Assembly: GCA_030844895.1 (NCBI GenBank)
Contig: CM061233.1
Location: 33,263,126-33,327,125, forward strand
Source of the DNA: Ambrosia x helenae
Lineage: Eukaryota > Streptophyta > Magnoliopsida > Asterales > Asteraceae
Direction of reading: 5' to 3'
Length of the DNA: 64,000 bases
Shown here: positions 11,952 through 23,710 of the stretch, in pieces
Position numbering within the stretch: position 1 is the stretch's first letter
Layout of the letters: each line of letters starts with the position of its first letter
Program-made: the position numbers and the translations under genes
Notes under the pieces: generated by a model
Database searches by the model: none
Told to the model about the DNA's origin: nothing
The model's input: the letters and a program-made list of their open reading frames with translations, nothing else

Positions 11952-12523
11952 TGTAATGGATTCCGAGTGTGAGAGTAAGTGGAATTGGAGTAAGGGTTTG
12001 AGGATGAAGAAGGCGGTTTCAGTATTTTGAATACAATGAGATAGTGTAACGACTGTTGTGGTAAAACAGGGTTTTTATAGGCTCTGGTGAAACCGCTGAT
12101 GTGGCCAAAACTCTGCTTTTAGGAGCAGATGTGACAAACATCTAATGGCCAAACATATGGTGGTATATAGTTGTTGCCAAAGATCTGATGCAAACAGCTG
12201 TTGTTTTACCAAAGTGCTGATGCTAACAACACTTTTTTTATATTATATAGATAGATATATGTATATATGTGTGTATATATATATAGATAATGAAACAGTT
12301 GTTTTATCTAATCAGAGGTTTGAAACAGATTTGTCAACCAAGCAGTGGTTGTTTTATCTGATCAGATGTTTGAAACAGATTTTTCAACTTAACAGTGGAT
12401 AGAGTGGATGAAACAGTGGTTGTTTTATCCTTAACAGATTTTTCAACCAAAAAGCTATTTTTAAGGATGGATTTTGATTTTCTGAAACATTTTAATGTTT
12501 TTATTTAAAACATTTTTGTTGTT
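11952..12523 (-). other. Spacer between pol and third ORF
   Basis: No coding content. It has a TA/GTAT microsatellite (about 12238-12288) and three or four loosely repeated units containing gttgttttatc and gaaacagattttt (12290-12460), which look like a degenerate tandem repeat in the copia element. Confidence 0.5.
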
Positions 12524-15500
12524 TTAGTCCATGTTTAGCATACCAATTCTAGAAATCAGATTTGTGAATGTAGATGTGTCTAAAGCTTTTGTTAACACAT
12601 CTGCCAACTGATCCTCTGTTGGAACATGGTGCAGAGAAATCAAACATTTTTCATAGTTATCTCTGACAAAATGATGTCTGATGTCTATGTGCTTTGTGGT
12701 TGAGTGAGAAACTGGATTCTTGATGATATTTTCAGCAACTTGACTGTCCAACATGAGTGGAGTCTTTAGTGCAGTTATCCCAAAATCCAACAGTTGATTT
12801 TAAAGCCACATGAGTTGGGCTGTACAGCTTGCAACAGCAATGTATTCAGCCTCAGCTGTTGAAGTTGAAACAACTACTTGCTTTTTGCTTTGCCAAGAGA
12901 CTAAGGCATTCCCTAGAAACCACCCTCCTGATGTAGACTTATTTGTGGTGTGGCAGCCAGCAAAATCACTATCTGAATAACCTGAAAGCTCAATGTTTCC
13001 ATTAGCAGGATACTAGATACCATGTGTGGGAGCACCTTTTAGGTATCTAAATATCCTTTTCACAGCAATAAGGTTTGACTTTTTGGGTGAAGCCTGGGAT
13101 CTTGCACAAACACAAGTGGCAAACATGACTGGCCTAGATGCAGTTAAGTATAATAAAGACCCAATCATGCATCTGTAATGTGTTTGGTCAACCAGTTCAT
13201 CCTTGTCATCAATAGTGAGTAGCTTGACTGTACTCATGGGTGTATTACATGGCTTACAGTCATTCATCTCAAATCTAGTTAATAAGTTTTTCACATATTT
13301 GTTTTGATGAATGAATGTGCCATTTTGCAGCTGCTTTACTTGGAGACCATGGAAACACTAAAGTTCACCTATAACACTCATTTCAAACTCTGCGGTCATG
13401 AGTTTCCTAAACTCTTCACACATTTTGTTACATGTGGATCCAAAAATGATGTCATCCACATATATTTGAACAATCATTAAATCTTTCCCTCTCCATTTCA
13501 AAAATAAGGTTTTATCAATTTTACCTCTTGTGAAACCAATGGATAAGAGAAAGGTGGAAAGAGTTTCATACCAGGCCCTAGGTGCTTGCTTGAGTCCATA
13601 CAAAGCTTTGTTAAGCTTGTAGACATGATCAGGATGGAATGTGTCTTCAAAACCAGGTGGTTGACATACATATACCTCCTCCTGAATTTTGCCATATAGG
13701 AATGCACATTTGATGTCCATCTGATACACCTTGATGCTGTGGTTGACAGCAAAGGCTAGAAAGAGTCTGATAGCTTCTAACCTTGCTACAGGAGCAAAGG
13801 TTTCATCATAGTCTATCCCTTCTTCTTGTCTGAAGCCTTGAACCACAAGCCTGGCTTTATTCTTGACAACTATACCTCTTTCATCAGTTTTGTTTTTGAA
13901 GACCCACTTTGTGTCTATTGGACAAACATCCTTAGGCAGTGGTACAAGTTCCCATACTTGTTGTCTTTTAAACTGAAGGAGCTCTTTCTGCATAGCTTCT
14001 ACCCAACTGTTGTCTTTTAGTGCCTCTTGGTACTTGACAGGTTGTGTGAGAGATAGAAAACCTGCAAAAAGACAGATATTTGAGGATTGCCTTCTTGTTA
14101 GCACACCCTCTCTGATGTTGCCAATGATTTGATCTGGCGGATTAGCTCTTAGGTAGATTAGATCTCCCTAATATGGTATGATAGCATTTTGAGGTGAAGG
14201 ACAGAGGTTTGGTGACTCTGTTGATGTAACATCTGTTTGCACTTCTGTAGTGCCAACAGATGTTTGAAATGGAGGTGGGGGAATGGGTCCAAGTGGTGTA
14301 AAACTGGACTGACTTTTGTCAACATATGTTTGACTTTTGTCAACAGATGATTGAGCAGTGGATGTAAAGGGTGAAGCAGTGGTTTGAGGGTAAGACTGGC
14401 CAACAGTGGCTGACTCAGCTGTGACAGAGTTTTGACAGTTGTTTTGAACAGCTGCTTCCTCTGATGCAGAATAGACTTTATAGTGACTTGGAATCACAAC
14501 ATCTGTTCTGTAATCTTGTTATGGAGATTGTGGAGTACCTGCATTGTTAGTTTTGACAGTAATATCTTCAAATTTGAATTTATCTAAATCAAATAACTCA
14601 GCAGGATTTGCTGGGATTTTTAGGGATGAAAGTTCATTGAACTTTACATTTAGAGTTTCTTCTATTGTCCTGGTCCTAGTGTTAAACACTTTATAGGCCT
14701 TGGCAGTAGAAGAATATCCCAGAAAATATCCACAATTTACTTTGGCTGCAAATTTTGAAATGGAATCTTTAAGATTTATAATGAAACATGGGCAGCCAAA
14801 GATTTTAAAAAATGAGATTAATGGTTTGATTTTGAACAGAATTTCATAAGCAGTCTTTACAGCTTCTGCCCAGAAGGACAGTGGCAAACCAGAATCTGCT
14901 AGCATGGTTCTTGCAGCTTCAATAAGAGTTCTATTTTTCCTCTCAACCACCCTATTTTGTTCTGGTGTTCTTGGGATGCTGTACTGCCTCACAATCCCTT
15001 TTGACACACAGAAGTCATCCAACTCCTTATTCTTAAACTCTGTTCCATTGTCACTTCTAAAGACTTTTACTGGCAAGTCATATTGTTTTTCAACTTTGGT
15101 GACAAAGTCCTTCAAGATACCTGCAGTCTCATCCTTAGAGTTTAAAAAGTAAGTCCATGTAAACCTAGAAAAATCATCAACTATGACAAGACAAAATCTT
15201 TTTCGTATTAGACTCATGATTTTAACTGGGCCAAACAAGTCCACGTGCAACAATTGTAGACATTGACTTGTTTTGGACTCATCACTGGATTTGTAAGAGC
15301 TTTTATGTTGTTTTCCTTTTAAGCAGGAAACACAATGTTCATCACATTTGAATTCTTTTGATGGTAAACCTCTGACAAGGCTTTGTTTGGAGAGTGAGTT
15401 GATAGTTTGAAGGTTGGTATGACCTAGTCTCCTATGCCACAATTATGTCTCCTTTGTGGAGGCAACAGAAAACAGACAGACATTTGCCATAGGATTGTCC

Positions 15501-15578
15501 TTAAACATATCAACTACATACACATTGCCACTCCTATGAGCAACAAGTTGTGCTTTGCTCTCAGCAATGATGGTGTCA
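12524..15578 (-). pseudogene. Ty1/copia pol fragment (integrase-RT-RNase H)
   Basis: One continuous minus-strand frame, broken by stops, encodes in order: the HHCC zinc motif (WHRRLGH...CVSCLKGK, about 15440-15300), integrase core with HVDLFGP, SDNGTEF and a VVERKNR segment (15250-14930), reverse transcriptase with intact YVDDIIFGS (about 13450), and RNase H with STAEAEY and QLADVLTKAL (12870-12590). In-frame stops lie at about 15443, 14519, 14166, 13358, 13013 and 12791; no frame shift was noticed. The N-terminal gag and protease are absent. At 13013 a TAG replaces the Trp normally found before Tyr-Pro, as expected from cytosine deamination. Not functional. Confidence 0.85.
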
Positions 15579-16124
15579 AACACTTATCATTAAAACATCA
15601 ATTATCCGGACCACCTCTCTGTCTGGTAATACTATCTGCACTGGACACCACCAACCTCATTAGTACTTGGGGTGTTAAACACTTAACACTGCTTCGTCGT
15701 CCGTTAAGGGCACCCGGGCCTCCTTTATCCTCCCTCGCTCCTCCACGGACAATATGTCTATACAAAAGCTACCACCTCCGCTCTCTTCCAAGTCCACTTC
15801 AACCCTCTCTCATAAAGTTAACACTAAAACCATTTTTAACAACTAAAGTTATGGTCATCACTTTTTAATAAACCATAATACTATTTCTATAACTTTATAT
15901 CGACAATGCTCTAGCGGTATCTGGATGATTTTCTTTGGAAAATGCCACCTCCTGGCGACCTGTCTCGTTCGTGACAAAATGCCTGGTAAGATACCCGGTT
16001 GAATGTTAAAAATGAAATATTAGCTCATTGACCTGCTTATCCAATCCAAAACCTCACCGATAAATGACATAACAACAAACCGTAGTCTCTCCGAGTAAAC
16101 CCCCAACCCAACCTCTGGTCAACA
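15579..16124 (+). other. Junction and 5' region of the nucleotidase gene
   Basis: From about 15579 the copia similarity ends abruptly. The rest, up to the start codon at 16125, has no recognised repeat or gene and should hold the promoter and 5' UTR of the downstream gene. I could not pick a convincing TATA box. The short open frame at 15434-15868 spans the junction and has no domain. Confidence 0.4.
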
Positions 16125-19100
16125 ATGGTCGGAATAATAACATTCCCCTACGCCGTCGTCACAAATCATCTTCTTCCCATTAGTTACATTCGTAACAATA
16201 CCACCGTTAACTTTTATAAAAAAACACAACATTATTATTGTCAATGCACCATTGACTCCAATTCCGTCAATAACGCCGTCACCACCACCACCACCAGTGA
16301 CGACATGTTTTCCGTTAACACTGACAGTTACGATTCCAGCTTCGATTACCTAGGTCAGAGCACCAAAGGCGACTTAAACCTCAAATACGGTACCTAACAG
16401 TTTACTTATTATCTGAATGCTCTAAACTGTATATGTGTTTGATTTGCTCTTCCAATTTTGCTTATAGTATGTGATGTGATGTGATGTGGTGTGTTAATTT
16501 GGTTATAATGTTGAATTTTGCTGTTCTGATGTGTGTTGATTGTTGAAGCAGAGGTGAACGGTCAGGCGGATGTGGCGCGGAAAGGTCCGATTGAGGAGGT
16601 TGCTAAGCTTCAAGCGTTAGAAGCTGAGGGATTGCTTCATGGCCTAGGGATACAGGTTTATTGTTGCTCTTTTTAATTATTTACTTGCTTGCATATTTAA
16701 CTGACTATGTGTTGTTGAAGTATTGATTATGATGAGCCTTGGGCCTCAAGGTGCTTTAAAAGCAAGGGCGAGGCGTATAGTATAAAAATATAAATTTTAG
16801 GGTTTTTAGACATGTTTTAGGCTTCTTTAGGGCTAGTCTTAGGGTGATTCCAGGTGTGTTAAGGGTCGTTTTAAATGTTTTAGAACTGTTCAGAAGACTT
16901 TTGCCCGGAATTTCGTCAGAACTTGGCCTAAAAAATGCGACCTAGGGCCTGAAAGTGGGGCTTTTGAAGCGTAGCAAGATGGCTGCGCTGGGCTTCAAAA
17001 GTGGGCTTAGGCGCATGTCTGAGTGAGCCTTGACACAGCAGAGATTTTAACGTGATCTTCCAAGTTCCAAGTTATCCTGTTATTTTGATTTGTGGTGACT
17101 ACTGTGTGACATGCTTTAAAATCTTGATGTTTTCTTATGCAAAGTTTAAGTGTGCTTATCTACCCTCGGTAATCACAATTATGGATTTATGGACAATCCA
17201 AGGCAACAAGCACTCTAGCACAAAGTTTGAATAAGGCTTTGCAGCATGCTACTTGTTTGCTTCAACATACTTGATGCTGTATTTTTTTGACATGTTTTCT
17301 CTTGCATTACACTCTAGGATACGTTAAAAGTTATTTTTTGTTTTTGTTTTTTGATGAGTGCTACGTTACGAATCTTATGCAGGACCCATCTTCTTCGAAG
17401 CATTCTCCACGTGGCATATTTTGTACCCGCACTTTGAATCTCCGGTCAATTAGTGCGATTGGATATGACATGGATTACACGTTAATGCACTATAATGTCA
17501 TGGTAATTCATAATTGCTACTTCATATTGAGATCATATTAGCATAGCTTCAATGTTCAAATGATAATTAAGCAAGTCAACTGTCTTTTTACATTCTTCAT
17601 TTACTCTATATGTTTTTCTATCCTTCCATTCTTTTCTAACCCATTAGGCTGTTGAGATTTGATATTACCAAGTAGTGTGTTTTCTTCGTTATGTAACATC
17701 ATTTTATGAACTTGAAGGCTTGGGAAGGGCGAGCTTATGACTATTGTATGGAGAATCTAAAAAAAGTTGGCTTTCCTGTTGATGGACTTGCTTTCGACCC
17801 TGACTTGGTAGTTCCTATAATAATTCGAGCTATACTAATAATTAAATTATTATGTTTTTAAATCTTCGTCTATTGTTCTAATAGGTTATTAGAGGACTTG
17901 TCATAGATAAAGAGAAAGGCAACTTGGTTAAGGCTGACCGATTTGGCTATGTGAAGAGGGCTATGCATGGCACAAAACTGCTATCTACCCGAGCTGTCAG
18001 GTGTGGCCTTAAACCCTATTTTAAATCTAGTTTATTATACAGCTGAAAAGATTATTATGATTATGTAGCATATTTCATAGGCAGTTCTCATAATTGTATT
18101 TTCTCTGTCTAGTATCAACTATCAAGTGGAACATTTAGTCATACATGCAATTCTCAATTTTATGTTCATTAGACTATTATAAAGTTTTTGTACATATTAT
18201 CACATTTAGGTTAGTTGGATTAAGTGTGTGTGTTTTTTTTTGCTCTACTTGCTAATTTTGTGTGCATGGAAAGTGAGATTTATGGGAGAGAACTGGTTGA
18301 CCTGAGGAAAGAAAGTAGATGGGAGTTTCTCAATACATTATTCTCTGTTTCAGAAGCAGTGGCGTATATGCAGGTATCCTGTCCCCTTTATCCGAGTCTT
18401 TCTTTCTTTTTTCTTTTTCTTCTTTTTTGTTTTTGATAAATTTCAATTATTCCTAAGTGGCAAAGACATAAAAAATGTAGTATTTGGTTAATCCGTGGTT
18501 GTCTTTCAGATGGTTGATCGATTGGATGAAGGGATTATTTCACCAGATCTTGGCGCACTTGATTACAAAGGTCTTTACAAGGCAAGAAAATATACTTTTT
18601 TATGTTTCAGCTTTATTTGTGTTAACTTCCATCAATCTATGAATTTTTCTTTTGCTCAGGCTGTTGGTAAGGCTCTCTTTAGGGCTCACGTGGAAGGCCA
18701 ACTAAAGGTAAACGTGTAATTAATTTATGTCTTGGTAGTGGGACCCAAAGTCATTAACTTTTTCATGGTTTTGTGCAGAGTGAGATAATGTCAAAGCCAG
18801 AACTATTTGTAGAGCCTGATCCCGAGCTACCTTTAGCGCTTCTGGACCAAAAGGAGGTATTTTCTGTTAATCTCCAATTTTAATGGTGAAATGCTTTTAA
18901 ACAATTTATAAAATATGTTCTTAAATGTGTTCTGTTTTCATTTCACCAGGCTGGTAAAAAGTTATTGCTTATTACAAACTCAGATTACATCTATACAGAC
19001 AAGATGATGCGGCATTCTTTTAATAGGTTTCTTCCAAATGATATGAATTGGCGAGATTTGTTTGAGATGGTTAGTCAAGACTCAAGCATCCTGCCATCCA

Positions 19101-21453
19101 CCTTTTGACTTTCTTAATTGCTTTACAATTTTTACAAAGCATTAACTCCCCATAATTACAGGAGTATTTACTAAAACCTGGATTTCTATTTGAGATTCTG
19201 GAATAACATTCTGTTTTGACTGAATTAATAAGTTGAGAGGGCTATTAAATTATAACCAAAAATAAAATAAATTAAAATCGTTGGATTCGTGAGACGTGTT
19301 TGTTCATTGTAGGTTATTGTCTCAGCTAGGAAACCCGAATTCTTTCAAATGTCACATCCTTTATATGAAGTTGTTACAAGTGAGGGCCTGATGCGGCCAT
19401 GTTTCAAGGCTCGTCCAGGTGAATAAATTACAAAATACTCTCTGGACTGTTACAAACCGGTACCTGTGATTAAACTTATTATTAATCTTTCTCCTATCAT
19501 TCCATCAATTTCTACTACCATCACCTGTAGTTTAATTCATTCAAAGCAATCATGTTGAGTTTTGTTCTGGAAGTTTTGTATTTCCGTATTTCGTACTTTA
19601 ACTGGCCATTATTCTAATTCATATTAACATTAGTTTGTTAATTATAGATAATATATATCACTTAAACCATATCGTGTTTTTTAGGGGCTTGTATTCTGGA
19701 GGAAGCGCTCAAATGGTTGAAAATTCTTTAGGCATTCATGGAGATGAGATATTGTATGTTGGCGATCATATCTATACAGATGTAAGCGTCTCGAAAGTAC
19801 ATCTTCGTTGGCGGACAGCATTAATTTGTCGAGAGTTGGAAGAAGAGGTGAGCTACTAGCTATATGAATTAACAATACAATATATCTTAATTACCATAAA
19901 TAACAATTAACAAGTGCTTAAAAGGAAATGGAATTTTGAGTTACATTTCCAGTCAGAACTAACATCTATAATTGGAAAGAACCATGTGGTAGGGTCTTCA
20001 TTTATCAAGATAAAAGATGGCATACATTGATTTATTTGGTGCCTATTTTTCTTTAGCTTTTAATTTAGAATCGTTCGCTAATTTGTTTATGGTGGTGCAG
20101 TATAATGCTCTAATTCATAGTCGAGAGCACCGAGCTATGCTTGTAGACCTGATAAAGCAGAAGGAGGTAGTTGGTGATCTCTTTAATCAACTCCGTCTAG
20201 CTCTGCAGAGGAGAAACATGGGTCGTCCTGCTCAAGTAATTATTTATTTTATTTCTAGTTTTTTATGGAGAGCATCTTTAATTTACACGGGGGCACGGGG
20301 CAAGGAATATTCAATTATTCATGGACTTACGACAACAATGATTAGATTCTTTTTATCAGATGTTATGGTTCTATAGAATTTACCATTCATTTTATAGACC
20401 ATGGCTGCTACTCATATGGATGATAAAGAGCTCACTGAGAGTGTGCAAAGGCTACTTATCGTAATGCAACGGTTGGATGAAAAAATTGCACCAATGTTGG
20501 AAGAGGACGGGGAGCACTTCAATAAAAGGTTTGCCATTGTCAAACCGCCACCTTATAAATTATGCCTGGCCAAATAACGATTGTTGTTCACAAATAGTGT
20601 TATATAGTATCGTTACATATGGCAATCAAGGTCCATTTTTTTTCGATAAATGGGTTGATTTGTGTAGTTTTTGTTAGCTAAACGGGTTGTGATTTGAGCC
20701 ACTCAAATTATACAATGGGTCAATTGGGGCAATCCTACCATTCTAGCTAACTTAGAATAGGTCCAAATCATCTTGCACCACCACCTACCGGTTTCCGTCG
20801 AGATGCCACCATCGCCTCTGACTGCTGTTGCTACGGGCCGCCATAAAAACGAATACAGTTGGTGAACCCATTTTTCAATCCTAGCCCATTTTGACCTGCT
20901 TGATACTTTTTCCTAAAAGACCTGTTTTGACCCAAATCCAGCTTGACCCGTTAGCTGATCTGACCCACTCCGCCTGTTTTGCCAAGCTTAAACATATAAT
21001 TGTATTTAATATTACGTGAGTTTATAACTTCACTGATGGATCATTTTCTGTTAGGTGGGGATATCTGTCACGTGCAGGTTTGTGGGACAAGAGTCACCTG
21101 ATGCGACAAATAGAGAAGTACGTATTTCAGTTTTTCCTTTAAATTAAAAACGTACAGTTAATGATTGTTCATTTTTTGTGATAATATTAACTTGTTAATT
21201 CTCCAAACCGCAGGTATGCTGATATTTATACCTCACGAGTGTCAAATTTTCTTCATTATACACCTTTCATGTATTTCCGCTCACAAGAGCAGGTATTTGC
21301 TCTTCATCAAACCTTCTTAAAATAAATTCAGGAACTTAGGGTTGCCAGTTTTGGATTTTACTCTTTTAACATAAACATTCTTTTTACATTGCACTGGTGC
21401 AGACTCTGGCCCACGACTCGTATTCGTTTTACGAATCTCAAATCAATCCGTGA
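16125..21453 (+). CDS. 5'-nucleotidase domain protein (HAD superfamily, IMP/GMP-type), 17 exons
   Basis: Family role: hydrolysis of purine 5'-monophosphates; plant members are close to cytosolic IMP-GMP 5'-nucleotidase. Exons by splice motif: 16125-16389, 16552-16655, 17383-17502, 17718-17807, 17885-18000, 18274-18373, 18510-18581, 18660-18707, 18779-18856, 18950-19069, 19313-19418, 19685-19847, 20101-20235, 20398-20528, 21055-21117, 21214-21292, 21403-21453, about 613 residues. HAD motif I is DMDYT in exon 3 (Asp nucleophile), motif II LLLITNS in exon 10, motif IV YVGDHIYTD in exon 12; all intact. The first ~90 residues are Ser/Thr/Asn-rich and could be an organelle transit peptide, unproven. 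Intron 7 is GC-AG. At the exon 11/12 junction the frame is off by one base with the obvious acceptor (see findings). Introns 2 and 14 carry repeat debris. Confidence 0.9.
16725..17040 (+). repeat. G/C-rich repeat debris in intron 2
   Basis: The segment contains gccttgggcctcaaggtg, gcgaggcg, cctaaaaaatgcgacctaggg and gcttaggcgcatg, resembling the subterminal sequence of the hAT-type element at 2090-2771 (gcgctaggcg, agcctaggg). Probably an old non-autonomous DNA transposon in the intron; no target duplication was found. Confidence 0.35.
18582..18659 (+). other. GC-AG intron of the nucleotidase gene
   Basis: Exon 7 ends ...tttacaag and the intron begins gcaaga, ending tttgctcag before gctgttgg. 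No GT donor nearby keeps the frame, and both flanking exons encode conserved family sequence (GLYK then AVGKALF). AG|GCAAG is the typical strong context of the minor GC donor class. Confidence 0.8.
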
Positions 21454-21974
21454 GTCGATAAACACGGAAATGTTGTTAAAGCTACTTTTGTTCTCCTCTG
21501 TACCATCAAGATGCTGATAGTTGATGTTGAATCCCTATGTCGGTATGATGATAGAACCATAAACCCTAGGTACTTGTCTGTAACGTTTGCAAAAGCTCGG
21601 CTTCCAGGACCCTAAGCGCCTTGTGGCGCCTCAGGCTTTTTAGAATTGAGTGTGTCTATATTTTGGTAGCTACTGACAAATGATCTTCTAGTGAGTTGTT
21701 TGATATAAATAATTATTGCCAAAATTGGCAGTGTTTAGTAGTAGCTGTAGTAAGGCAAGTTAGGCATTGTACTCTGTATGATGGCTTTGCAGTTGTAAAG
21801 TTGGGCTGTATAAGTAAAAGTAGTCTTCATAGGAAAAAGACATTTATGAAGATGCTTGTGTTAATCTTTATTTGTAAAAAGGCGCTTTAGGGGCGTTTGG
21901 TTTGTAAGCTATTCTGGTAATGTTTATGTTTTGGATTGCGTACCTTGGTTAACGTTAACGGAAATGACTGTTTT
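21454..21974 (+). other. 3' flank of the nucleotidase gene
   Basis: The likely 3' UTR begins after the stop at 21453. A short G/C-rich repeat (cctaagcgccttgtggcgcc, about 21611-21630) lies within it. The short open frame at 21696-21890 shows nothing recognisable. Confidence 0.4.
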
Positions 21975-21983
21975 ATCCTTTTA

Positions 21984-23279
21984 GAGTAAACTGCCATTTT
22001 CGTCCCTGAGGTTTGGCACTTTTTGCCAGTTTCATCCAAAAGATTTTTTTTTCTCAACTGGCTCCACTAGTTTTCAAATTCTTGCTGGTTTCGTCCAACT
22101 CGTTAACTCCATCCATTTTTTCTGTTAACTTTTTGTAAAAAGACTAAAATACCCTTATATTTTATATGTTTAATAAATAAAATCTTTATTTAACTCTCTT
22201 TCTCTCTTAACTTCTACCTCTCTCTCTTTACTCTCTCTCCTCTACCTCTCTCTGTCTCTTCTTCAACCCACCACATTCATCATCTTCTTCAAGTCTTCAA
22301 CCCACCACCATCATCACACCACCATCACCTTCATCATCTTTTTCAACACACCATCACCATCAGCTTCAATAACAAACCTGACCCATTATAACATTAACAA
22401 CAAACCCCATTTCAAATAACACAAATCATCCACATAACTTAAATTCAAAACAACGGTCAATCTACATCTTCAACCACCAGCCAGTCAACAAAACAAACCA
22501 CCATGACACTGGCGAATCGAACCAGGCGCCTACCCAGCCATTGCCTATATACACCCAGCGCCCAAGTTTGCAACAAACCGGTCCTCTGATGTTTGCTTCA
22601 AGGCGGTATTATGAAGTGTAGATCAGCTAACCGCAAGTGTAATTGTCAACCACCAGCCAGTCTGTCTCTCTCTCTTCTGCGTCTCTTCTCTCTCTCTCTC
22701 TACGATTCTCTTTTCTTTCCTTCTCTTTATCTCTCTAGATCTGGTCCTTTTTCTCTATAATAAAGTTGGGTAAAGGGTATAAGATGGGTGGTGTTGGTGT
22801 TGTTTGGCCGTCGTGCCGCCGGAGCTCCGCCTTGGCTCCTCCGTGGACCACCGGAGAGGCGTTTCTCTCTCACTCTAGATCCTGTCCGTTCGTTTCTCGA
22901 TCCTAATTGAAGATAAACAAGCTTCTGTAGCAACTGTAATCGGAGCAATAATATGAAGAAAAAGGTGGGATCTAGAGAGAGAAAGTGAGGGTGGACTGGA
23001 GGAGAGTTTTGAAACTGTAATTGGAGCACTAATATGAAGAAGACTTTTGTATTTTTTATTTATTTATTTATTATCATTATTATTATTATTATTATAATAC
23101 AGATAATATTTGAATTGACAACTTTACCCCTCAGTTAACTGAGATTGACTAACGGAGTTAGGCTCTTGGACGAAACCAGCAAGAATTTGAAAACTAGTGG
23201 AGCCAGTTGAGAAAAAAAATCTTTTGGATGAAACTGGCAAAAAGTGCCAAACCTCAAGGACGAAAATGGCAGTTTACTC
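21984..23279. mobile_element. Mutator-like non-autonomous element (long TIRs, 9-bp TSD)
   Basis: The ends are near-perfect inverted repeats of about 120-125 bp (21984-22105 against 23157-23279), starting gagtaaactgccattttcgt. Outside lie identical 9-bp copies of ATCCTTTTA (21975-21983 and 23280-23288), the classic Mutator-superfamily duplication. The 1296-bp interior is non-coding, with CT-rich microsatellites (22196-22260, 22660-22737) and an ATT-rich run (23060-23100). No transposase. A short G/C-rich part (22790-22870) could be a captured host fragment but I cannot name it. It sits about 530 bp downstream of the nucleotidase stop codon. Confidence 0.9.
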
Positions 23280-23469
23280 ATCCTTTTATTATAAATGTAA
23301 AAAGTAAAAAAAAAAATACTTGAAACTCCACCTCTCTTCCCCATTTCTTTCTTCAAGCGATTTTGCTAAATTCGGTCCCAACATTTGTGCTGCCATATAG
23401 CAACCATCCTTGCATCAAATGAGTTTCCAGAGCTTATGAGTGTGTAGCAACATTATGTACATACTTTTG

Positions 23470-23710
23470 ATTAGTGTGTGTAGTAGGCGTTTCCACCGGG
23501 CTTTATGGGGCGTTTTGGCTTCCCATAGCGCCGGAAACACCGCTCCCCCAACCCCCGGCACTATGGAGGCTTTATGGGTTGCAGGTTTATGTGTATGGCA
23601 AGCACTATCGAACCGTTGGGACCATTTGACCATTTTGAAAATCGAACGTTGGACCATTTTAAAGGAAAGCAACGGTTTGCTTTCCCCCAACACAAACAAA
23701 CACACACACT
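23470..23710. mobile_element. Possible PIF/Harbinger-like MITE
   Basis: The sequence starts gtgtgtgtagtaggcg and ends aacacacacac, with a G/C-rich interior (gggctttatggggcg, ggaggctttatggg). The left end resembles the Harbinger-type ends at 47217 (minus strand gggcatgtgtagttagg) and 63222 (gtgtatgtgtagtggtgg). The terminal match is short and partly simple repeat, so this is tentative. The stretch 23711-24304 holds AT-rich DNA with a gcatccacgcgttgcggcgg motif near 24117 common in plant repeats, and no gene. Confidence 0.35.

Larger units (their letters stand above)
4197..15578 (-). mobile_element. Truncated Sirevirus-like Ty1/copia retrotransposon
   Basis: Minus-strand element read from about 15578 to 4197. 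Order: integrase, reverse transcriptase and RNase H (15578-12524), a spacer, a long third ORF of the Sirevirus type (11951-4943), polypurine tract, and the 3' LTR (4197-4907). Gag, protease, primer-binding site and 5' LTR are missing, so it is cut at about 15578, just upstream of the 5'-nucleotidase gene. A gypsy remnant (9032-11856) is nested in the third ORF. Both coding parts keep mostly one frame but carry many in-frame stops. Integrase-before-RT order fixes it as copia, and the extra ORF after pol suggests Sirevirus. Confidence 0.8.
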
